Assembly (NCBI RefSeq): GCF_051967035.1
Contig: NZ_JBQCKK010000013.1
Location: 1-64,000 of the forward strand
Direction: 5' to 3'
DNA length: 64,000 nt
DNA from: Brevibacillus sp051967035
GTDB taxonomy: Bacteria; Bacillota; Bacilli; Brevibacillales; Brevibacillaceae
Each line of letters opens with the position of its first letter. Positions within the stretch are counted from its first letter, which is position 1. Position numbers and translations under genes: made by a program. The notes under the pieces were generated by a model that did not search any database, was not told the DNA's origin, and worked only from the letters and a program-made list of their open reading frames with translations. This document shows positions 33,660-41,261 of the stretch, piece after piece.

Positions 33660-33680
33660 AAATCGTATCGATTACGATTT
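33660..33680 (+). promoter_or_regulatory. Zur box
   Basis: AAATCGTATCGATTACGATTT: a 21-bp palindrome that matches the Bacillus Zur consensus AAATCGTAATNATTACGATTT except at two central positions. It lies between the -10 box and the ribosome site, where bound Zur would block transcription. Confidence 0.75.
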
Positions 33681-33701
33681 TTGGATGAGGAGGGGTTTTG
33701 T

Positions 33702-34079
33702 TTGGCTACGTGGGATTTGTCCAAGACACGCCACCATGTCTTGCTCTGCAATGGCGGAAGCTGTATGCGCAGCGGGGGAGAGGAGGTTACGCTTGCGATC
33801 CGGGAAGCGATCGCCGAGGCAGGACTGGATGATTACGTACATACAAGCCGGACGCGCTGCAACGGTCGCTGCGAGGATGCCTGTGTCGTGATCGTCTATC
33901 CGGAAGGCATCTGGTACCGGAATGTAACGCCAGCGGATGCCAAGCTGTTGGTCGAGCAGCATTTTCGCCGGGGGGAGCCGGTCGAATCATTGGTGACGCA
34001 TCGGTTTTGCGGGGACGGCTTTGTCCGCACCTCGGACTGCAAGCCAGGCATGCTCAAATCGGAAAAAGTCAAAAAGTAG
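33702..34079 (+). CDS. Thioredoxin-like [2Fe-2S] ferredoxin domain protein
   Basis: A 125-residue soluble protein. Cysteines at 16 and 21 (LLCNGGSCMR) and at 53, 57 and 61 (CNGRCEDAC) fit the thioredoxin-fold [2Fe-2S] ferredoxin family; two more cysteines (103, 113) lie in the tail. The TTG start at 33702 has GAGGAGGGG at ideal distance. The frame is open further upstream but that part holds the promoter and Zur box. Ligands and neighbours suggest an electron carrier or metal-handling protein made in zinc limitation; the electron partner is unknown. Confidence 0.82.
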   Translation: MATWDLSKTRHHVLLCNGGSCMRSGGEEVTLAIREAIAEAGLDDYVHTSRTRCNGRCEDACVVIVYPEGIWYRNVTPADAKLLVEQHFRRGEPVESLVTHRFCGDGFVRTSDCKPGMLKSEKVKK

Positions 34080-34085
34080 TCCAGG

Positions 34086-34121
34086 GCCGCGCTCCGTCTG
34101 CTAATGGGGGCGTGGTTTTTT
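34086..34121 (+). terminator. Terminator of the [2Fe-2S] gene
   Basis: CCGCGCTCC / GGGGGCGTGG arms with G-U pairs, then six T's. Confidence 0.7.
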
Positions 34122-34455
34122 GTGCAGATGGAAGGGTGTTATCGAGTAGCGAGTAGTCGTCACAACAGAGCCAGTTTTCCAAGTCGCCGCGGTCAGTGCC
34201 GCTGTTTTGTCTAAGATCGCGGCAAAAGGAGAAGGTAATAGAAGAGCGCCTGTGCGCAGGAATGCATGTTTGCTGAAAACGCCATCATTTATGTCTTTGT
34301 CATATGGACATTTTAAACAAATGGTGGTAACCTATCTGTAAATAAGGTTGATTTCATGGGATTTATACAAGGAAAATACGTCCGCGTAGGGTGTACATTT
34401 GTTTTCGTGGAAATGACTTTCGCGATGGGACAGGTGTAAGGCCCGATGGCTGGAT
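34122..34455 (+). other. Upstream region of kbl-tdh
   Basis: Over 330 bases without a gene. It contains a cre-like site (34274-34287) and possible promoter elements (TTGTCA at 34297; TGGACA at 34305) without a clear -10. No T-box or glycine riboswitch core was found. Confidence 0.45.
34274..34287 (+). promoter_or_regulatory. Candidate CcpA (cre) site
   Basis: TGAAAACGCCATCA matches TGWAANCGNTNWCA at all but one position by my count. Upstream of a threonine-degrading operon, carbon catabolite control is plausible. Confidence 0.4.
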
Positions 34456-34471
34456 GCTGGAGGGATTCTCG

Positions 34472-35665
34472 TTGGCGAGCAAAACATTGGAACATTTTTT
34501 ACAGGAAAATCTGGCTGATTTGAAGAGCAAAGGTCTGTACAACGTCATCGATCCTTTGCAAAGCGCAAACGGCCCGGTCATCACCATTGCGGGAAAAGAG
34601 CTGATTAACCTGTCCTCGAACAACTACCTGGGCCTGGCGACAGACCAGCGCCTGGTGGATGCAGCGATTGCCGCTGCCCAAAAATACGGGGTAGGGGCAG
34701 GCGCGGTACGCACCATCAATGGTACGCTTGATCTGCACGTGAAGCTGGAAGAAAAACTGGCTGCCTTCAAGCATACGGAAGCGGCGATCGCCTATCAGTC
34801 CGGCTTTAACTGCAACATGGCCGCCATCTCGGCCGTCATGGACAAGAACGATGCCATTTTGTCCGACGAATTGAACCACGCGTCGATTATCGACGGCTGC
34901 CGTCTCTCTCGGGCGCAAATCATTCGCTTCAACCACTCGGACATCGACGACCTTCGCGCCAAAGCGAAGGAAGCAAGAGAGTCCGGCAAATACAAAAAGC
35001 TGATGGTCATTACCGATGGCGTCTTCTCGATGGACGGCGATATCGCCAAGCTGCCGGAAATCGTGGAGGTTGCCGAAGAGTTTGACCTCATCACATATGT
35101 AGACGATGCGCATGGCTCGGGCGTGCTTGGAAAAGGCGCCGGAACCGTCAAGCACTTTGGCTTGTCTGACAAAATCGACTTCCAGATCGGTACGCTCTCC
35201 AAAGCAATCGGGGTAGTCGGCGGCTATGTAGCCGGACGTCGGGAATTGATCGATTGGCTCAAGGTACGCAGCAGACCGTTCCTGTTCTCGACGGCGCTGA
35301 CGCCAGCGGATGTAGCCGCTTGCATTACCGCCATTGATATTTTGCAAAACAGCACAGAGTTGCACGACAAGCTGTGGGATAACGGCCACTACCTGAAAAA
35401 AGGCTTGAAGGAGCTTGGCTTCCATATCGGCGAGAGCGAAACGCCGATCACGCCATGCATCATCGGCGACGAACAAACGACGCAGGCATTCAGCAAACGC
35501 CTCTACGAAGAAGGTGTGTACGCCAAGGCAATCGTTTTCCCGACCGTACCAAAAGGAACAGGTCGTGTGCGCAATATGCCGACTGCCGCTCACACCAAGG
35601 AAATGCTGGATCGCGCCCTTAGCATCTATGAAAAAGTCGGGAAGGAAATGGGGATCTTGTCATGA
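34472..35665 (+). CDS. kbl: Glycine C-acetyltransferase (2-amino-3-ketobutyrate CoA ligase)
   Basis: PLP enzyme converting 2-amino-3-oxobutanoate plus CoA into glycine and acetyl-CoA, the second step of threonine catabolism. 397 residues; the PLP lysine is K244 in TLSKAIGVVGG, with the aspartate of VDDAHGSG and SSNNYLG substrate loop also present. The start is TTG 34472 (MASKTLEHFL), supported by GGAGGG seven bases upstream and by family length. Its stop overlaps the tdh start (ATGA), so both are translated together. Confidence 0.94.
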   Translation: MASKTLEHFLQENLADLKSKGLYNVIDPLQSANGPVITIAGKELINLSSNNYLGLATDQRLVDAAIAAAQKYGVGAGAVRTINGTLDLHVKLEEKLAAFKHTEAAIAYQSGFNCNMAAISAVMDKNDAILSDELNHASIIDGCRLSRAQIIRFNHSDIDDLRAKAKEARESGKYKKLMVITDGVFSMDGDIAKLPEIVEVAEEFDLITYVDDAHGSGVLGKGAGTVKHFGLSDKIDFQIGTLSKAIGVVGGYVAGRRELIDWLKVRSRPFLFSTALTPADVAACITAIDILQNSTELHDKLWDNGHYLKKGLKELGFHIGESETPITPCIIGDEQTTQAFSKRLYEEGVYAKAIVFPTVPKGTGRVRNMPTAAHTKEMLDRALSIYEKVGKEMGILS

Positions 35666-36624
35666 AAAAGATTTTAGTAACGGGAGCATTGGGGCAAATC
35701 GGTTCCGAGCTCATCATGAAGCTGCGTGAAGTTTACGGAAACGATCAGGTGGTCGCGACCGATATTCGCCAAAAAGAAGACGATCCTGTCGTGCAGTCCG
35801 GGCCATTTGAAATCCTGGATGTGACAGACGCAAAACGCATGTTCGAGCTGGCCAAAGCACACAATGTCGATACGATTATGCACCTTGCCGCGCTGCTCTC
35901 GGCTACCGCCGAAGCGAAGCCGCTGCTGGCGTGGAACCTGAACATGGGCGGACTGGTCAATGCGCTGGAAGTGGCGCGCGAGCTGAACTGCCAGTTTTTC
36001 ACGCCAAGCTCCATCGGCGCTTTCGGACCGTCCACGCCGAAGGACAACACACCGCAGGACACGATTCAACGCCCTACGACCATGTACGGCGTGAACAAAG
36101 TATCCGGCGAACTGCTGTGCGACTACTACTATCTGAAATTCGGCGTCGACACCCGTGGCGTCCGCTTCCCTGGCCTGATTTCCTATGTGGCGCCTCCGGG
36201 CGGGGGAACGACCGACTACGCGGTCGACATCTACTACAAGGCGATCCTGGAAGGCGCGTATACGTCCTACATCGCCAAAGGCACGTACATGGACATGATG
36301 TACATGCCGGACGCTTTGAACGCGATCATCACCTTGATGGAAGCAGACGCATCCAAGCTCATTCACCGCAATGCGTTTAACGTAACGGCCATGAGCATCG
36401 AGCCTGAGGATGTTGCCGCTGCGATCCGCAAGCACATTCCGGAGTTTACGCTCTCCTACGACGTCGACCCGGTGCGCCAGGCGATCGCGGACAGCTGGCC
36501 AAACTCGATCGACGCGACCGCAGCCATGAAGGAATGGGGCTTCAAAGCGGAGTACGATCTGGACAAAATGACCGAAGACATGCTCACCAAACTGCGGGGA
36601 AAGCTGCTGCAGCACGTCGGCTAA
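35662..36624 (+). CDS. tdh: L-threonine 3-dehydrogenase, SDR (epimerase-like) type
   Basis: NAD-dependent oxidation of L-threonine to 2-amino-3-oxobutanoate, the first step before Kbl. 320 residues; Rossmann motif GALGQIG (8-14), catalytic S116/S117, Y142 and K146 (MYGVNK). This is the short-chain, metal-independent enzyme class and not the zinc medium-chain Tdh of E. coli. It overlaps kbl by four bases. The gene order kbl-tdh with coupling makes a channelled route from threonine to glycine and acetyl-CoA likely. Confidence 0.93.
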   Translation: MKKILVTGALGQIGSELIMKLREVYGNDQVVATDIRQKEDDPVVQSGPFEILDVTDAKRMFELAKAHNVDTIMHLAALLSATAEAKPLLAWNLNMGGLVNALEVARELNCQFFTPSSIGAFGPSTPKDNTPQDTIQRPTTMYGVNKVSGELLCDYYYLKFGVDTRGVRFPGLISYVAPPGGGTTDYAVDIYYKAILEGAYTSYIAKGTYMDMMYMPDALNAIITLMEADASKLIHRNAFNVTAMSIEPEDVAAAIRKHIPEFTLSYDVDPVRQAIADSWPNSIDATAAMKEWGFKAEYDLDKMTEDMLTKLRGKLLQHVG

Positions 36625-36647
36625 GCGAATAGCATACTCACGGCATG

Positions 36648-36686
36648 AAAACGCCGCTTTGCACAGCCTGCAAAGCGGCGTTTTTT
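36648..36686 (+). terminator. Terminator of kbl-tdh
   Basis: Sixteen-base perfect arms AAAACGCCGCTTTGCA / TGCAAAGCGGCGTTTT plus T's; also faces the convergent GH18 gene. Confidence 0.9.
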
Positions 36687-36709
36687 GTGGCTGTTTCAGA
36701 AGCAAACGT

Positions 36710-38317
36710 TCAGGACAGTTTTGCCCGCACCTGCTTGAGCTTGATGGCGTTGGCGATGGCGGTCCACATGTCGGAGGACTCGGAGCCGACGTACCAATAC
36801 GCCAGTCCGGCGATTGGCCACTGCAGGCTCGCCTGAACCTTGAGCCCCATCGAACGGCTTTCTTCCAGCCAGATCGTATGGGAGACGCCTTGCTTTTGGT
36901 AGGTCGAGCGGTATTGCCCCAGGTTCGCCTCCCAGACCGTGCTTGCCCTGTACTGGGAGAGCAACTGATAGGAGGCCGGGATCGTCAGGTCGGTCGATTG
37001 CAGGCTGCCTTTTGCCTGATACCAGTCGCGGGTATAGAACGGCAGGCCGACGATCAGCTTCTGGGCCGGAACTTGGTTCAGCAGGTCGACGATCACTTTT
37101 TTCAACCATGGCAGCGAAGCGACTGAGCCTGCCTGAGCGCCCCCCACCCAATGTTCCTCGTAGGCCATGACAACCAAATAGTCCGCGGATTTTGCCAGTT
37201 TGGCAAAGTCGTAAGGTTCACTCCAATCGGTCTTGGTATCGGGCGGAATGTCGACGGAGACGACAGCGCCTTTGGCGTGCAGCGCCGCCGACAGCTCCTG
37301 GATGAACAGGGTGAAGTTGTTGCGGTCGGCCGGGGAAAAGCCTTCAAAATCGACGTTGATCCCGTCCAACTGGTACTTGTCCACGTAGGCGGACAACTTC
37401 GCGACGATGGCTTTCCGCTTTGCCGCATCCGCGAGCATGGCATGCGTGGCAGCGGAGTCAAAGCGGTTCCCGAACAGCGGCCACACCTGCTTGCCGTTTG
37501 CATGCGCCCAATGGATCAGGGTCGCGTCGGACAAATCGCTGACTGTGCCGTCATTTTGCAGGAAGTACCAGCGCGGCGACAGCGTGTTGACGCCGCTTTG
37601 CTTGACCTGCGCGATGAACTCGCCGGTCGTGGACTGGTATTGCCAGCCGAGCGAAATCAGCGGTTTGGCAGCCGCGCTTTGCGTCTTCAGCTCGTCCAGG
37701 ATACGCTGCAAAATCACGGCTGTCTCTTCCCGCGACAGCGCTTTTTGCGGGCGGAAGCTGCCTTGGTAGCCGACGAGCCATTTTTTCTCGAGCGCTTTGG
37801 CGACAGACGCTTTTGCCCAGCCGGAGACAGAAGCGGCATCTTGCACGGCGGGCGTCGCCTGTGCCGAAACGTTTTGCTCCAGGGCGCGCACGAGAAACGC
37901 GGCGGCTTCCTCACGGGAGATTGTCCGCTTCGGCCCGAACGCCGTGGGGCTGATCCCGTTGGCGATGCCGAGTGCCGCCGCAGCCTGTACGGACCCGTAC
38001 GCCCACGAGTTTTTCGGGACGTCGGCATACGCCGAGATCGTGGCCGCCACAGGCTGGATGCCGAGCGTCCGCGTGAGCATCGCGACGAATTCGGCGCGCG
38101 TCACTGGCCGCGTCGGATGGAAGTAGCCGTTTTCATCCCCCGCGATCACGCCTGCCTTCTGCAAGGAGCGAATCTGCTCTTTGGCGTAGCTGTTGGCAAT
38201 ATCCTTCAGGCTGTTCGTGGATGCCGTGGACGCGGGAACCCCGACGGCCAGCGTGAGGCAGTATGTCAGAAATGCCAGAGAAACCAACCAAATATGTATG
38301 TTTTGTTTTTTCATCAT
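36710..38317 (-). CDS. Secreted SLH-domain protein with GH18 glycosidase domain
   Basis: About 535 residues. A signal peptide (about 1-32) is followed by three SLH repeats (about 35-90, 95-150, 155-212; e.g. FHPTRPVTRAEFVAMLTRTL and FRPQKALSREETAVILQRIL) that anchor proteins to wall polysaccharide, and a GH18 domain (about 218-530) with the motif DGINVDFEGF, catalytic E325. Similar GH18 proteins of endospore formers act on chitin-like or peptidoglycan sugars, some in spore cortex or coat. ATG 38317 and 38314 are both possible. Single gene. Confidence 0.88.
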   Translation of the reverse strand: MMKKQNIHIWLVSLAFLTYCLTLAVGVPASTASTNSLKDIANSYAKEQIRSLQKAGVIAGDENGYFHPTRPVTRAEFVAMLTRTLGIQPVAATISAYADVPKNSWAYGSVQAAAALGIANGISPTAFGPKRTISREEAAAFLVRALEQNVSAQATPAVQDAASVSGWAKASVAKALEKKWLVGYQGSFRPQKALSREETAVILQRILDELKTQSAAAKPLISLGWQYQSTTGEFIAQVKQSGVNTLSPRWYFLQNDGTVSDLSDATLIHWAHANGKQVWPLFGNRFDSAATHAMLADAAKRKAIVAKLSAYVDKYQLDGINVDFEGFSPADRNNFTLFIQELSAALHAKGAVVSVDIPPDTKTDWSEPYDFAKLAKSADYLVVMAYEEHWVGGAQAGSVASLPWLKKVIVDLLNQVPAQKLIVGLPFYTRDWYQAKGSLQSTDLTIPASYQLLSQYRASTVWEANLGQYRSTYQKQGVSHTIWLEESRSMGLKVQASLQWPIAGLAYWYVGSESSDMWTAIANAIKLKQVRAKLS

Positions 38318-38471
38318 ACATCCAGTATAAGGAGGTAGAACCCATCTTTCATTGGACATTTTTTGGTAAGAGGCAAATGTGCCGCAACACACGGAAATTA
38401 ATTAGGGGGGAATTCCGATATGGTATGATAAGATTGAAACGAGAGAGAAACAAAAGCGAGGCGGAAGAGAA

Positions 38472-39449
38472 ATGGAAGACGTACTGATTATCGGCGGAGG
38501 TCCTTGTGGTCTGGCGGCAGCGATCGCCTGCAAAAGAGCGGGACTCGATCCGCTTATCATTGAAAAAGGATCGCTGGTGCATTCGATCTATCGCTACCCG
38601 ACGTACATGGTGTTCCACAGCACACCGGATTTGCTGGAGATCGGCGGCATTCCTTTTACGACCGCCAACGAAAAGCCGACACGACAGGAAGCGCTCCAAT
38701 ACTATCGGCTGGTGGCTGCTCGCGAAAAGCTGCGGGTCCATCTGTACGAAACGGTGACGGAAACGAAAAAGACGGCGGATGGCTTTCAGGTTGCGACGAT
38801 CGACCGCTTTTCCCAGACGCATCTGTATCAGGCGAAGAAGCTGGTCATTGCCACGGGCTACTTTGACAATCCGAACCGGTTGAACGTGCCGGGCGAGGAT
38901 TTGCCGAAAGTCTCATCTTTTTACAAGGAAGCGCACCCATATGCGGGATTGAAGGTCGCCATCGTCGGCGGAAACAACTCTGCTGTCGATGCCGCAATGG
39001 AGCTGGAACGGGCAGGGGCGCAGGTGACGGTCATTTGCCGCAGAACCGAGCTGTCCGACAAAGTGAAGGCGTGGACACGGCCTGTCTTCGAGAGCCTGGT
39101 CAAAAAAGGGCGCATCCAGATGTTTTTCGGCGCCACTGTCGCTTCGATTGAAGAGCGCTTCATCCACGTCCAGACAGCGGAAGGGCAGATCGCGCTTGAA
39201 AACGACCATGTCTTCGCCCTGATCGGCTATCGGCCTGACCGGACATTCCTGCATTCGCTCGGGGTGCAGATCGATGGGGAGACGGGCGTTCCGGCGCATG
39301 ATCCGGACACGATGGAGACGAACATTCCCGGCCTCTACATAGCCGGAGTGATTGCGGCGGGCCACCACGCCAATGCCATTTTCATCGAAAACGGCCGATT
39401 TCACGGAGAAGCGATTGCCCGCCACATCGTCTCGCAAGGAAACGTTTAG
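38472..39449 (+). CDS. bdr: Bacillithiol disulfide reductase (YpdA)
   Basis: FAD/NADPH flavoprotein of 325 residues that reduces bacillithiol disulfide. FAD motif GGGPCGLAA at 8-16 (with the characteristic Cys after GGGP), NADPH motif VGGNNSAVDAA near 170, and the family end GVIAAGHHANAIFIENGRFHGE. The YpdA group lacks the CxxC of thioredoxin reductases, as here. ATG 38472 has GCGGAAGAGA upstream. Fits a Firmicute that uses bacillithiol. Confidence 0.9.
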   Translation: MEDVLIIGGGPCGLAAAIACKRAGLDPLIIEKGSLVHSIYRYPTYMVFHSTPDLLEIGGIPFTTANEKPTRQEALQYYRLVAAREKLRVHLYETVTETKKTADGFQVATIDRFSQTHLYQAKKLVIATGYFDNPNRLNVPGEDLPKVSSFYKEAHPYAGLKVAIVGGNNSAVDAAMELERAGAQVTVICRRTELSDKVKAWTRPVFESLVKKGRIQMFFGATVASIEERFIHVQTAEGQIALENDHVFALIGYRPDRTFLHSLGVQIDGETGVPAHDPDTMETNIPGLYIAGVIAAGHHANAIFIENGRFHGEAIARHIVSQGNV

Positions 39450-39461
39450 GTTTTTTCTAGC

Positions 39462-39812
39462 CTAGAACTTCCACTCCAACTGTCTGCCGCCAATGAGGTG
39501 GTAGTGCAGGTGGAAAACCGTTTGCTGTCCATGCTGTCCGGTGTTGGTCACGACGCGGAAGCCTGACTCGGCTACTTCCATGATTTCGGCTACCTTTTGC
39601 AACGACAGGTGCAGGTGGCCGATCAGCTCCTTGTCTTCAGGCTGAATCGCCAAGACCGACTGGATATGCTTTTTCGGGATGACCAGAACATGCACGGGTG
39701 CGACAGGATTAATGTCGTGAAAAGCCAGCACGTGCTCGTCCTCGTACACTTTTTTGGAAGGGATATCTCCAGTTACGATTTTGCAAAAAAGGCAGTCCAT
39801 TTGTTTCGTCAT
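39462..39812 (-). CDS. hit: HIT-family nucleotide hydrolase
   Basis: A 116-residue histidine-triad protein with HxHxH in VFHLHYHLIGG near the C-terminus and the zinc-type N-terminal CLFCKI motif. HIT proteins cleave nucleoside phosphoramidates or dinucleotides. ATG 39812 follows GGAGAAAGG; ATG 39800 is an alternative. Converges with bdr, leaving only 12 bases between stops. Confidence 0.92.
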   Translation of the reverse strand: MTKQMDCLFCKIVTGDIPSKKVYEDEHVLAFHDINPVAPVHVLVIPKKHIQSVLAIQPEDKELIGHLHLSLQKVAEIMEVAESGFRVVTNTGQHGQQTVFHLHYHLIGGRQLEWKF

Positions 39813-39955
39813 CCTTTCTCCATCATGCCAAGGTATATAGCTTATTTCGGCATGGGAGCAGGCTTTACCTGTTTGGAGGCGAGAGTTTTTGCTAAAGAGA
39901 TGGCGGGGAGAATTCACAAATGCGCCACAGGCGAAAGCGGGACGGAACGGGCAAC

Positions 39956-39985
39956 TTGACTTCCAAACTGAGCTGTAACTATAAT
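39956..39985 (+). promoter_or_regulatory. Promoter of the Rrf2 regulator
   Basis: TTGACT (39956-39961), 18-bp spacer, TATAAT (39980-39985). Confidence 0.8.
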
Positions 39986-39993
39986 CATTACAG
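39973..39993 (+). promoter_or_regulatory. Candidate self-operator of the Rrf2 regulator
   Basis: CTGTAA-N9-TTACAG, a perfect inverted repeat centred on the -10 box of the same gene; typical of negative autoregulation. Confidence 0.6.
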
Positions 39994-40009
39994 CAAAGGG
40001 GTGACCGAC

Positions 40010-40450
40010 TTGAAAATCAGCAGCCGTTTCTCGATTGCGGTTCATATTTTATCTCTGCTTTCGATTGATGCCACTTCTCATCATACATCGGAATGGATTG
40101 CGAGTAGCGTGAACACCAATCCGGTAATTATTCGCCGCGTGCTCGGGCAGTTGAAAAAAGCGGGGTTTGTCCACGTCCGGGCCGGAGCGGGCGGCGCAAC
40201 GCTAGCGAAGGGGCTGGAGCAAATCACATTGCTGGATGTCTATCGCGCGGTGGAAGTCGTGGGGGAAGGCCAGCTTTTTCATATCCATGAACAGCCCAAT
40301 CTTTCCTGTCCGGTGGGCGCCAATATCCAGTTCATCCTGGAGCTGATCCTGCATCGCGCCCAGCATGCGATGGAAGCGATTTTGCAAAGCGTAACGATGC
40401 ACGAGCTGGTCAACGACCTGCGGCAAAAAATAACCGAACAAGCCCGCTAA
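40010..40450 (+). CDS. Rrf2-family transcriptional regulator (YwnA-like)
   Basis: A 146-residue winged-helix regulator starting MKISSRFSIAVHILSLL, the characteristic Rrf2 N-terminus. It has only one cysteine in the region where iron-sulfur members (IscR, NsrR) carry three, so it is a cluster-free type such as YwnA or CymR. TTG 40010 has AAAGGGGTG upstream. The promoter contains a palindrome centred on the -10, suggesting autorepression. Target genes cannot be assigned; the sulfate operon at 2.6 kb is a possible but unproven target only if this is the CymR branch, which I think unlikely. Confidence 0.82.
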   Translation: MKISSRFSIAVHILSLLSIDATSHHTSEWIASSVNTNPVIIRRVLGQLKKAGFVHVRAGAGGATLAKGLEQITLLDVYRAVEVVGEGQLFHIHEQPNLSCPVGANIQFILELILHRAQHAMEAILQSVTMHELVNDLRQKITEQAR

Positions 40451-40690
40451 AGCCGACCGCCTGCCCGCTTCGCCCGATGATTGCGTGAAAAAGCGGCATC
40501 GAGTCAGACAAACGGGAAAAGCCGCTTGCCATCGGCGAAGGGGACAAGGGGGCGAAGGACAGGATTCAGGGTGGAAATAGCGAAAAAGAACGGATATAAT
40601 AAAACTATTCGAAAAGCTGTGAAAAAACCGACAACGGCGTCGGTGCAGGCTTGACATGTTGGTGAGCAGTCGGCACGTCCATTCTCTTTG
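40451..40690 (+). other. Intergenic stretch before the response regulator
   Basis: No gene. GC-rich inverted pieces (GCCCGCTTCGCC and GGCGAAGGGG) span 40470-40550. A TATAAT box at 40595-40600 without a good -35 could be the promoter of the downstream regulator. Confidence 0.45.
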
Positions 40691-40705
40691 CCGGGAGGTG
40701 GAGTA

Positions 40706-41095
40706 TTGCGTCATCGTTTTCGAATCATCATCATAGACGACGACCCGATCACGCGAATGGACCTGGGCGAGATGTTGCAGGAACAAGGCTACAACGTTGT
40801 GGCGGACGGGAAGAACGGCGAAGAGGCCGTTTCCTTGACGCAGCGGTGGGACCCGCACCTCGTCATCATGGATGTAAAAATGCCCGTCATGGATGGATGG
40901 ACGGCTGCCGGGATGATTAAAAGGCAATCGGATGCTTCCATTCTGCTGCTGACGGCGTACAGTCCAAAAGACCTGGAGACCCAGGCGAAGACAAATGGCG
41001 TCTGCGCCTACCTGGCCAAGCCCGTCATGGAGGAAGAGCTGCTGCCCGCCGTAGAGTCGATCCTGCTGGAAAAACAAACGAGGCTGGAAAAGTGA
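40706..41095 (+). CDS. REC-only response regulator related to EutV
   Basis: A 129-residue stand-alone receiver domain: acidic pair D11/D12 in IIIIDDDP, phosphorylation site D56 in LVIMDVKMP, T83 and K105. The sequence (PITRMDLGEMLQEQGY, MDVKMPVMDGW, LLTAYS) is closest to receiver domains of ANTAR antiterminators such as EutV/PdtaR, yet the protein stops after alpha-5, with no ANTAR RNA-binding domain. TTG 40706 follows GGGAGGTGG. It directly precedes a terminator and eutBC, so a role in ethanolamine control is likely. No partner kinase is adjacent. Confidence 0.8.
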   Translation: MRHRFRIIIIDDDPITRMDLGEMLQEQGYNVVADGKNGEEAVSLTQRWDPHLVIMDVKMPVMDGWTAAGMIKRQSDASILLLTAYSPKDLETQAKTNGVCAYLAKPVMEEELLPAVESILLEKQTRLEK

Positions 41096-41112
41096 ATCGC
41101 AACAAAAGCAAT

Positions 41113-41160
41113 GGCGCTTGAATGAGACGAATGGCCGTCTCCTGTTTCAAGCGCCTTTTT
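41113..41160 (+). terminator. Terminator/attenuator between the regulator and eutB
   Basis: Outer arms GGCGCTTGAA (41113-41122) and TTCAAGCGCC (41146-41155) end in TTTTT; the tip is a second stem GAGACG/CGTCTC with the hexaloop AATGGC (41130-41135). A hexaloop with A at position 1 and G at position 4 is the recognition feature of ANTAR antiterminators. It may therefore be an attenuator and not just a gene end. Confidence 0.7.
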
Positions 41161-41261
41161 GACGTATACGAGCGAAATAAAGCGCCAGAGCGCGCGCGAA
41201 CAACTCCCCGCTACATCCTCACCAGACCCGTGTGGGGGCACGAGAAAGCGAGTGAAGCGAG

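Noticed and set aside
34122..34471. T-box or glycine riboswitch before kbl-tdh
   Set aside because: No T-box sequence with the tRNA-binding bulge and no glycine aptamer core.
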